From the NCBI GenBank assembly GCA_950295325.1, contig OX485808.1:31395180-31459179 (forward strand): DNA of 64,000 bases, written 5' to 3'. This DNA is from Polytrichum commune. Lineage: Eukaryota; Streptophyta; Polytrichopsida; Polytrichales; Polytrichaceae. Within the stretch, counting starts at the first letter, position 1, and each line of letters opens with the position of its first letter. A program made the position numbers and the translations under genes. Under the pieces are notes generated by a model that saw nothing but the letters and a program-made list of their open reading frames with translations, had not been told where the DNA came from and did not search any database. Positions 52,119 through 61,561 of the stretch are shown in pieces.

Positions 52119-53010
52119 GTTATTATTCATCGTGGGACCTGTAACTTGGGCCGAGAGCCTCCTTGGTTGACAATGTGGTTGGGTGGACCCGCGTCTGCCA
52201 CATATTTTAACAACCCTTGACACCTTCTCCCAATGCACGATGAAATTGTCGGAACTTATTAAGCTTTTTAGCACGCGAAAGCAAGCTCACAGGGTAGCAC
52301 AATTGGTAGTGCAACACCGGGATAATACAAGTGTGGCGGGCAACGCTTTGGGTGCGTTGGAAATCGGTGCTTATAAAATCTATAACCTCCCCCCAATAGG
52401 AAAATTTTGGGGGCACTAGCGCCGACGAAGCAGGGCCAAGCAAGCGCACCTGCTATCTTGCGCACTCAAACCCACCAAGCCACTGCGGAAGAAGATTGCG
52501 TTCCTTAACTTACGCAAATGCAACAAATGCGGCTCAGGCAGGTTGGAGTCCCTGCACCGTTTATGATTTTTTGATGTGCCATACCATAAATATGTCATGC
52601 AAGGGCTCAGCAGTGTCATGCAAGGCTATAAAATGTTTACAATACATTTCCTTTCTTACCACACTGGTTATTGCAATTAGTGTGTGTTAGTATGCGGAGT
52701 TACGTAATGCTATAAATATTTAATGAGATTGCAATGTTCTACCGAGCAAAGTCATTTATGTTCTATAATGACTTAACAACTTATTGTATTGAACTTTCGT
52801 TAGTAAAACTTCAACTCCCGAGTATGTTGTAATTGCACTTCGTAATTTCGAATAGTAGCATGCACTGATTGGGGATAACCTATGTAGCAAAGCTCAAAAA
52901 AGGTGTTTGCACAATGTAAGAACATTAACGACATTACTTGCGGAAACCTTCCACTCTTTGTAACAATTTAGAGCATGGAGTAATTCTAAACAGCAAGTGA
53001 CACCATTTTT
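52119..53010 (+). repeat. segmental duplication, copy 1
   Basis: Matches 59022-59850 in the same orientation. Shared blocks include 'gagcctccttggttgac', 'acaacccttgacaccttctcc', 'aagcaagctcaca', 'cgcactcaaacccacc' and 'ccactctttgtaaca'. Similarity is high but with many small indels, so the duplication is not recent. No coding frame is kept. Confidence 0.8.
52666..52880. mobile_element. small TIR element, copy 1 (inside the segmental duplication)
   Basis: The inverted ends GGTTAT(TG/CC)CAATTAGTGTG and CACTAATTGGGATAA(T/C)C continue into a longer imperfect inverted repeat of about 45 bp. Family members also occur at 57208-57408 and 59549-59729. Non-coding MITE-like element. Confidence 0.55.
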
Positions 53011-53487
53011 CCGAAGGAAAAGTTTGATTAAATGTTTGATTAAGATACGTAATTGAAGTAGGGCCACTTCCCTTAACCCGTATACGTCTAAAGGGTCCAT
53101 TTTGAGCCTCTGGATGTCATCGATAGGGTTTGAGAAATGGTCTTTACAGCAGAAATGACAAAAATTTAATTTGCAAAAATTATTAAAAAAAAAGAAATCA
53201 AAGTTGACTATGTATGAAGTTAAGCCTATTCATCATATACATAAAACCAATTGGAACATTCATGTAGATTGAATTAAAAGAAGATTCTAGGTTGAATAAA
53301 TGTCAGACATCCCATATGACCAATTAATGAGTACAAGAGTCTTCACTTCCGTAATGGATGAGATATTCATAACCACTCCAAAATCTACGAGGAAAGTAAC
53401 TGTGGCCCTCATTTGGATTTGCTAACCATTTTATACTACTAATGTGTTTCATATCCTCAGAGATGTAGGCTGGTTGGAAAAGTTGTT

Positions 53488-53530
53488 AACCATTAGCACA
53501 ACATCAATAACACATTACCAGCATCCCATC

Positions 53531-53562
<32 letters not shown>

Positions 53563-54041
53563 GCACTCACACATGGCATGACTACTGGAACCATTTGGAC
53601 ACCCAGAAATGCAACAACATACCGAAAACGAAGACACCTTCCCTAAACTAACATAAAACAAAACACAACAAACCAAAACAACACAAAACAGAGCAAGCTA
53701 AACACCATCCCAGTAGATGTCCTTCCCATCTCAACAACAAAGAATCAGCCCAAAAGGCCTCGGAGCCCACACACCCAAACCTGGGATTGAATTTTAAAGC
53801 TAAAACCTCAACTGATCGCAACCCAAACTCCACGGGAAACCATCAACACATCCCAAAACCATCCCAAACATTCGACACATTGAAATCTGCAAACATTTAT
53901 TTTGTCTCCAAGGGTGGGATCACTCACCGCCACTCCCAAATGCTCCCATTTTCGATGACTGATCACCGACATCTCCACCATAACATATCCCTCCCCTCCA
54001 CTTCCCTCTGCTTCCAAGGAGCGCCGTAACCTGCACAAAAT
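53488..54041 (-). repeat. exon-like leader repeat R (uninterrupted copy)
   Basis: A second copy (54333-54568 plus 56290-56644) follows in tandem. On the minus strand both keep an acceptor (TTTTGTGCAG at about 54,031) and, in the same phase, a strong donor GTGAGTGATCC (after 53928). A second acceptor TTTGCAG lies near 53,890. This suggests a duplicated leader or first exon of a minus-strand gene, although the protein is not recognisable. A (CAA)n run lies at about 53,530-53,562. Confidence 0.5.
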
Positions 54042-54332
54042 ACATCAAGACCCATCTACTTGAGTTTGTATCATTGATCTTCAAAACAAAACACGAGTCT
54101 CTTACAACATCAAATTTTGGTCTAAATACTCAAAGCTTTCGCCTACAAATGATGCCATAAGACACCACCTTTCAATAGTTTTCAACTCATCCCATTAGTA
54201 TCAACGGACATTAAATCTTCCTCTACAAGCTACTGTATTTGGTCATGCACCAAATAGAATCCAAAAAGAATTATTATGAAAAGGTTACCTTCAACACACA
54301 ACACACAACACGATTGCTCTCCATAAATGCTT

Positions 54333-56644
54333 GACCATCAGCACAACATCAACAACACATTACCGACATACCATCATCAACAACAACAACAACAACGATA
54401 ATAACCACTCACACATCACATGACTACTGTTAACTCGAGATGGAACCCTTTAGACACCCAGAAATGCAACAACGTACCGAAAACGAACACACCTTCGCTA
54501 AACTAACATAAACCAAAACACAACAAAACAAAACAACACAAAACAGAGCAAGCTAAATACCAGCCCAGTGTGAGGCCAAACCCCCCACCCTTAAGCGTCC
54601 GTAGTCCGAGTAGTGGGTTTGGGCTCACATTCCTCCGCGGTATTGGATTTGGACTTGGATGAGTCCATAGTGCAAGGTTCACCCTTCAAGTGGTCTTGGA
54701 TTTAACTTTGGTCTTTGCTTCCTTTGTCTTGCCATCGCGAGAGTGCTCCACATTCTCCATTAAGTTGTGCACGTGGTTTATTTTTAAAGAGAGGATGCAA
54801 GTGTTAAAAAAAACACTATTCTCTATAGTCAATCTCAAATACATTTACTTGTGAAAGCCACACATAACACTAACTAGCATAATGTAACTAACTACTTGTC
54901 TATGAGCTAATTAGGTAGGCTATCTACTAAGCTCCTTCATGAACCCATCTCTTTACTTTCTAATTACATAAACCTAGCTCCTTCATAAACCCAGCTCCTT
55001 CATAAACCCAGCTTCTTAGCTTCTAACTAAACAAACCCAGCTCCTTCATAAACCCAGCTCCTTCATGAACCCACAACTTTGTAGTTGTAATCCCCAACTA
55101 CCTCACTAATTATTCAAGCCCTTAACTAATCTTCCTACCTAATTTCCCTAATTCTACTAACAACCCCTTTCTAATCACACAATTCTTCTCTAATCCTAAA
55201 ATCCTAAAATCCTAGAGAGGAGAGGGGGAGAGAGAATTTCCTAACTTCACTAAGACTAACTAATCCACACAAGTATATTTTTGCACTCATCACAACATCA
55301 AGTGCTCAACTCTTAAACATGGAACTTGCAACCACGTGTATTCAAAACATGAACTTAAAGTACCACAAATTGGAATCATGAATTAACTTTAAAATCCTTC
55401 ACGTCAACACTAATTCTACCAAGAGGTCAAGCCCTCTTCAAGGCTAACAAGCCTTGGCTCTCAAACTAAAAACTAAGCACACACATGTGCTCCAATATGG
55501 CTTCCCACACCCACACTTATAACTCGTGGGGTGCCTTGGAGCACAAAGGAAAGAGAGGATGAGTGAGGGAAGAATGAGGGATTATATAGTAAGCTTGAGG
55601 GGGTGAGCACCCTCAAGGCTCACGATAAGCCCTTGAGATTTCCTCCTACTTAGTAGGCGCCAATCCTATCTTCTAAGTCTTCCTCCCTCGAATGATCAAC
55701 AAGGATCCTAATTCGAACATTTAACTAGCCTTGGCTTTCTACCTACCACACTTTACCAAACTTGGGATGCTTCAACCCAAACTTAGCCTCCTTCGCTTTC
55801 CGCCGCCATAACTTTCTCCCCTTACTTTCCCAAATCGTCGCTCACCACTTAATTCAAACCACGATGCTTAACTCGTGATTTGATTGGTGCTTTGAGAATT
55901 TGCTTATCCTCCACCTTGCATTCTTCCTTGGGCCTTCCCCATTAAGTGGCCATGATGAGGTGATCCACTTGTGCGCTCCATGTGATCCTCCATTCATCCC
56001 AATTCGAATGCATTTGCCTCTTGAGTCACTTTGGTTGTCTCCATCCATTTGTACTAGCCTACTCACTAACTACTCAATCCAAGTTCTCCTTACCTATCCT
56101 CATTCACTCAAATCCTTCCGAAGGTAAAAACACAATAACAACTCACATCCTAGCCTCTTACAACATGGTACTTCTAAGACTAACATTTCACTCTTTTTAT
56201 ATTTTTGTGAAGTAACATGCTACTTCAAAGTGCATCAACTAACGTTTCAAGGGTCTAAGACTAAATGTGGGCACCCTTTTGGGCTCACACCCAGCGGATG
56301 TCCTTCCCATCTCAACAACAAAGAATCAGCCCAAAAGGCCGCGGATCCCACACACCCAAACTTGGGATTGAATTTTAAAGCTAAACCCTCAACTGATCGC
56401 AACCCAAACCCAAGCCAACAACACTCCAAACTCCACAGAAAACCATCAACACATCCCAAAACCATCCCAAACCTTCGACACGTTCAAATCTGCAAACATT
56501 CTTTCTGTCTCCAAAGGTGGGATCACTCACCACCCCTCCCAAATCCTCCCACTTTCGATCACTGATCACCTAGATTGCCACCCCAACATATCCCCCCCTC
56601 CACTTCCCTCCCCTTCCAAGTAGCCCCCCAACCTGCACAAAACA
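54333..56644 (-). repeat. exon-like leader repeat R', split by a solo LTR
   Basis: 54333-54568 and 56290-56644 match 53488-54041 block by block, with the LTR between them. The shared parts include 'cagagcaagctaaa', 'gatgtccttcccatctcaac', 'gaattttaaagctaaa' and the acceptor-to-donor block on the minus strand. The GC-rich island follows to the right, as a promoter would for a minus-strand gene. Confidence 0.6.
54569..56289. mobile_element. solo LTR (1,721 bp)
   Basis: Starts TGTGAG and ends CTCACA (TG...CA rule) and is flanked by the 5-bp target duplication CCCAG (54564-54568, 56290-56294). The tandem sister repeat at 53709-53713 shows the empty site with a single CCCAG. No internal polyprotein lies between two LTRs, so only a solo LTR remains after recombination. 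A shorter relative lies at 37104-38060. Confidence 0.85.
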
Positions 56645-56649
56645 CCAAA

Positions 56650-57010
56650 TTCTTGCCCAAAAAGCTTGAAACGTTGATGCGGGGGAGGTGGGAACAAGAT
56701 GTGATTCAACTGGGCTCCATTGCAAATGGCGTAGACACGAGCACAAGAGAGAGAGAAATGGTGTTCTGCGAGAGGGCTCCAAGTTTAGAGGCGACGGGGG
56801 CTATGGAAGCTGCTGTGCTTGTGCTTCCCTGTGTGGGTGTTGTGGAGGAAGGAGGCCAGGGACGGGCCGGGCCGGGTGGCAGACGACGGGGACGCAGAGG
56901 AGCGGGTCGGGCGGCGCGGCCCGGGCACGGGGAGGTCAAAGTGGTACGTCGGGAAGGAAGGTGGGAGGAAGGGGGCGCCGGGCGCCGGGTGACGTCAGCG
57001 GGGTGGGGGA
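56650..57010 (-). promoter_or_regulatory. GC-rich island, putative promoter of a lost or unseen minus-strand gene
   Basis: Sharply richer in G, C and CpG than the rest of the window (runs such as GGGCCGGGCCGGG and GGCGCCGGGCGCC) and containing TGACGTCAGC, a bZIP-type site, near 56,990. It lies upstream, on the minus strand, of the exon-like repeat R'. Open frames on both strands are expected from the low stop content and are not taken as genes. Confidence 0.4.
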
Positions 57011-57207
57011 GGTGTAGTTCATACGTTACTTTCCAGGATCTTTGTTGTTGCTTGCGCCCAACGGCGACTGGGGAGTGGCCACGTAGTCAGCTACTTAGTA
57101 ATAATCATCGACATGACTTAGGTTATTAGTTGAGTGGGGAGGGACTTAAGTGTCACACTAATTAAGATAGGTGAGCTTTAAATGCTTACTTTTTCCCAAC
57201 CACACTT

Positions 57208-57408
57208 GATTATCCCAATTAGTGCGTGTCACTACTCGGAGTTACACGGTGCAATAACGTCTTACTGGGGTTCAATGTTTCTTAACGAAAGTTCAATTGG
57301 ATATTAAGGCTATATAAATGACTTTGCTTGGTAAAATGCTACGTTCTCGTTAAATGGTTATAGCAATGCATGACTCTCAATAGTAACACACACTAATTGG
57401 GATAAATC
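57208..57408. mobile_element. small TIR element, copy 3
   Basis: Ends GATTATCCCAATTAGTG and CACTAATTGGGATAAATC are inverted repeats. Same family as the elements at 52666-52880 and 59549-59729, but outside the segmental duplication, showing that the element moves independently. Confidence 0.6.
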
Positions 57409-57429
57409 AGTCTAGCCCACTTCTCCTAG

Positions 57430-57830
57430 GATATGAAACACGTGGTTAGTACCTATGAGATGGTTTAGCAAGTCTAAATCAAGGCCATGGACCACTTTCC
57501 TCGTAATATTTGAAGCTCGTGTGAATATCTTATTTATTATCAAAGTGAGGATTTTTGCACTTGCTAAATGGCTCCTAAATGGTCATATGTATCCCCTTCC
57601 CCAAAATTATGTTTAGTTTTGGAGCCTAGAATGGATATCATATTTTCAACACCGGTCCCATTCATACATGCGTCTTTTTGGTATATGTTCACAAAATCAC
57701 ACCAAACCATGTACTAATCAAATACAAGTGTTTGATTCGCATAAGTTATTGAATTAGGCATGTCTACCTTAGATACCCGAATGATACGAACTCGACATTG
57801 GTAAAAACTTACTTTCTACAAATTTGATGT
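57430..57830. repeat. dispersed repeat, copy shared with 61-500
   Basis: Contains the same ordered phrases as the left end of the window: 'aggatatgaaacacg', 'cattatcaaagtga', 'gtcatat', 'gagcctagaatgg', 'ctttttggt' and 'aatcaaata'. Too diverged to define ends. Confidence 0.5.
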
Positions 57831-58592
57831 TGTTTCATCCTACATTATTGTATTCATCTTAATTTGGAGTCTCTATGTGTGATTTAGGCATTGATTTGAC
57901 TAAATATAAAAACACTCGAGCTCTATATAGCAATCAATGTTTCACCCTCCACTTTGGTAGATGCTCTGGAACATCACCCTATAGTGGGTTGGACAAAAAT
58001 CTCCAAATTTTGAAGTTATTTATTGATCGATTATTCACGATTTAAAAATTCACACTTGATAAATGAGAACTAAATTATTTGTAGATTTAGTGTGGGCAAC
58101 TTCCTTTGACATGATTCCCATTCTTTTCACAAGCTATGTTGTTTGCCATTACGGAAGGCAACTGCTTGGAATAAAGCCTTGTCAAAATTGTCGTGTAGCA
58201 CAACGCAAGGCTGACCTCACCTATTGATGTGTCCATTTTCGTAAAGTAGACATCATAGATTCAAAAAACACCCAGCGGTGACTAAGAAGTGCCCACGTAG
58301 TTAGGGTGAATGGCTACTATCTTATGGACATGACTTAGGTCAAGTGAGTAGGGAGGAATTAGTGGTTGGAAAATGTAATGTGGGTTGGAGAATGATCTCC
58401 AAATTTGAAGAGCTTTTTCTTACCATGCAGGGTTTTATTTATTTTTTCACAATTCAAAGGCTTGGATTTTTTAAATGAAAAATCTCGTAGAATGGATTTT
58501 GGAGAATTATTACTTTGAAGAATTTTCCACATTATTTGTAATATTTGTTGCTTGTGTTTAACATCGACCGAGCACAAGTCACACATACTGTA

Positions 58593-58735
58593 GAGGGCTC
58601 CCTATTTCATCTTTACACGTGCCGGAATGTAGTTACCATGTGTGATACAAGTGGGTTGTGTCGAATGTGAGCATGATATTATACGTAGCAATTTTCGAGG
58701 GAAATAATGAATCTCTGTCGAAATAGGGAGCCCTC
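58593..58735. mobile_element. Stowaway-like MITE (143 bp)
   Basis: GAGGGCTCCCTATTTC and its exact complement GAAATAGGGAGCCCTC form the ends, each flanked by TA (58591-58592, 58736-58737). TA target duplication with short G/C-rich inverted ends is typical of Tc1/mariner-derived miniature elements. Confidence 0.8.
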
Positions 58736-59021
58736 TATGTACGGTTACCTAGAGATATAAATATGTTCTTGAATATTAGATTATTCTTAATCATGGACGC
58801 CGGTTTTACTTTGGTGTTCCCTAGACATTGCACGATGCATACCTTAAGGGTTACGCTAATGTATTACACTCCACTTGAAAAGTCACAACTTTGAAGACAG
58901 CCGGATGTGCATGAATCCATCTTTTTTCTTTTTCTTTTTGGTGAAGGTGTAATCTTGGGCTATGTACCACAAAATGCGGGCTCCGACTCCATGCCACCAC
59001 CAATTTATTTGTTGTTGTTGT

Positions 59022-59850
59022 TGTTATTATTATTCATCATGGGGCCCATAACTTGGGCCGAGAGCCTCCTTGGTTGACGATGTGGTTGGGTGGACCCTGT
59101 CCTCCACATATCTTTAACAACCCTTGACACCTTCTCCCCACGCACGATGAAATTGTCGGTACTTATTAAGCTTATTAGGACCAGAAAGCAAGCTCACAAG
59201 GTAGTACAATTGGTGCAACACCGGGACAATACAAGATACGGCAGGCCCCACTTGCGGTGCATTGGAATTCGGTGCTTATATAATCTATAACCTCCCCCAT
59301 TAGGCAAAATTTGGGGACACGAGCGCTGACGAAGCAAGGCCAAGCAAGTGCCCTTGTTACCTTGCGCACTCAAACCCACCAAGCCAATTCGGAAGAAGGT
59401 TCCAATCCTTAACTTATGCAAATGGAACAAACGCGGCTTGGCCTTGTTGGAGTCCCTGCACCCTTTATGAAAATTTTAATGTCCCATACTATTCAGAGTC
59501 ATTCAAGGCTATTAAATGTTTACGATACAATTCCTTTCCTACCACACTGGTTATCCCAATTAGTGTGGGTTCCTATGCGGAGTCACGTAATGCGATAATA
59601 ATTTAATGAGATTGCAATATTCTATATGAACAACAATAATGAACTTTCGTTAGTGAATATCGAATTCATGAGTAAGTTGTTATTGCACTGCGTGATTTCA
59701 AATAGTAACACGCACTAATTGGGATAATCTATGTAGCAAAGCTCAACTAAGTTGTTTGGACAATGCTAAACGTAAACGACTTTACTTGCGAAAACCATCC
59801 ACTCTTTGTAACAACTTAGAGCGTTGAGTAACTCTACATAGCATGTGACA
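59022..59850 (+). repeat. segmental duplication, copy 2
   Basis: Second copy of 52119-53010, same orientation, about 6.9 kb downstream. It carries its own version of the small TIR element. Confidence 0.8.
59549..59729. mobile_element. small TIR element, copy 2 (inside the segmental duplication)
   Basis: GGTTATCCCAATTAGTGTG at the left and CACTAATTGGGATAATC at the right. The inverted similarity extends through the internal 'cacgtaatgcgataa' segment. Shorter than copy 1 by about 34 bp. Confidence 0.6.
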
Positions 59851-60572
59851 CTAGATTTCTTAATTGGTGTAGTGGTCCCAAGAAAAGTAGCCCTAGTGTG
59901 GGCACTTTGCAATCCACATGCAAGTTTGGCCGTTGGATCAAATGGGAACTATCTCATCCAATTAACAATTGCGTTATCACAAGCATTACTGTTTAAAGTT
60001 TCAAAAGCAGGTTTGAGAAGAGAAACTTATCAAAGATCAAAGTGAAATTTAGTTTTCATTTTGAGGGATCACATAGGCCCTCTTAATTGTGTACATTACA
60101 AAGCATCTAAAGATCTCTATATACTACGCACATATTCCAAATTCAACAACACAAAAAAGACAAAGAAAAAGTAACGCCCGTAGCTAGGTGCCGGCATGAA
60201 TGTGAGCCGTTAACCTAATGTTGATCACGGTTGTCCATGAGTGGGCTCATGTGTATGTATATAACACTATATTCGTTATTTGGAGACTTTTTGTTAATTT
60301 TGAGACTATTTAAGGACGTGGCTTTCACATTTATAGGAATGAAAACACTAAAAATATGCTATGTTCCCAATTTTGGAAACAAATAAGAGACTCAAATGCA
60401 TGGAACTACACATTAACAATAAGAAAATGGGATATATGAAAACATTTGCATATGGAAAATCAATATCATATTTATTGAATAGGGGTTGAAGTACAAAATG
60501 CAAGTGGAATATCCAATATTAGGCGAAAGTCCTAGAAACATAATTCCACAACTACATGTATGTTAATATAGC
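59851..60572. other. spacer, nothing recognised
   Basis: Contains a tail of the dispersed repeat (60,250-60,320, 'gagactatttaaggacgt') shared with 24,250-24,290. The last stretch is presumably the 3' flank of the minus-strand gene ending at 60573. Confidence 0.4.
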
Positions 60573-61469
60573 CTATACGTTCGGATCATGATTACGACTC
60601 ACTACTTTTGCTTTTGCAATACTATTATTAGCATTTACGGCCGTTTCACGTTCCTTTGCTTTCATGGCCTCCATGGCTCTAAAGATCTCGGGTCCGCGGC
60701 TGTAACCTTGTTTATTTGTTGACCCCGAATATGCGCCATTTGCCCATATTTGCCGACCCCCTTCCGAATAAGTGGAATACGAATGCGTTTGGGAAACCGA
60801 ACGTCTTGCACTCTTCCGTAGGGCCAAACAACGATCAGACTCGCAAGAAGCTGTCTTCAGTGTTCGCCTATCCAATGACGAAGTCGATGATGCCCGGCCC
60901 ACATTCGTGTACATTGGGGTCTGAACAATGACCATAAATATATATAATGAAGTGGGTTAGTATAAGTGGTTACAAGTTACGGATGGAAGTCCGAAAAACC
61001 CAAGAAGTTGAAATGCACTAATACACGGAAATCATCAAGGAAAAACTTGAGAATGCCAATAGTTGGGCACCTTCGCCTTTGGGGCGCTGGTTAGAGCTTT
61101 TGGGACATCGACGGGTGTAGATACAAGCCCGAGAGGGACGTTCGCAAACGCCGGGACATCAATTTGGGGTTCATCCATGCAAAGGCGTCTGGTCGACCGT
61201 GGGTTACGGACGTGCTTCTCACTGCGGAGGGGAGATGGAGATGGACTTGGAGAGTAATTGAGTTTTGCAACCTTTGCAGGAGGGCTATCCACGACTCCGT
61301 CTTCAAACCCGGAGTCTTTGGAGTAATCAACAGCAGAGGCAGCATCGACGGCCGAATATTGGAATAGTGAAGGCATTGCAACGTCGCTCATACCAAGGGA
61401 AAGGGAGCCGGTGTCTGCCTGAGATGCAGACATGCCATTGACGACACTTTTGGGTGCTTGGTGAGGCAA
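60573..61469 (-). CDS. hypothetical protein, two exons (5' end uncertain)
   Basis: Exon 1 is complement(61071..61469), entered from an acceptor (TGTGTCTTAG) in phase 0. Exon 2 is complement(60573..60920), entered from ATTGTTCAG and ending in TAG. The 150-bp intron has a GTGCCC donor and keeps the frame, giving about 248 codons. The sequence is Ser/Pro-rich and basic (VDSPPAKVAKLNYSPSPSPS, RSTRRLCMDE, RRTLKTASCESDRCLALRKS), with no known domain; it may be disordered. There is no ATG at the start of exon 1, so upstream sequence must be spliced in. The nearest candidate is the FCP1-like gene 92 bp upstream, but its exon ends in a stop and no in-phase donor was found. Confidence 0.45.
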
Positions 61470-61561
61470 CTAAGACACAAAAATACATTACAAAGATAAG
61501 GGGAGAAATGTTAGATATTTACATGGAGAGTCCAAGTACAAACCCAAAATCATCAAAGTTT

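Noticed and set aside
52290-52335. tRNA D-arm-like sequence (TAGCACAATTGGTAGTGC), also near 59,195
   Set aside because: No T-arm or B box follows at the right distance, and the second copy has lost bases in the arm.
56575-57129. 184-codon plus-strand open frame in the GC island
   Set aside because: GC-rich, stop-poor DNA gives open frames on several frames; the peptide is low-complexity Gly/Arg with no domain.
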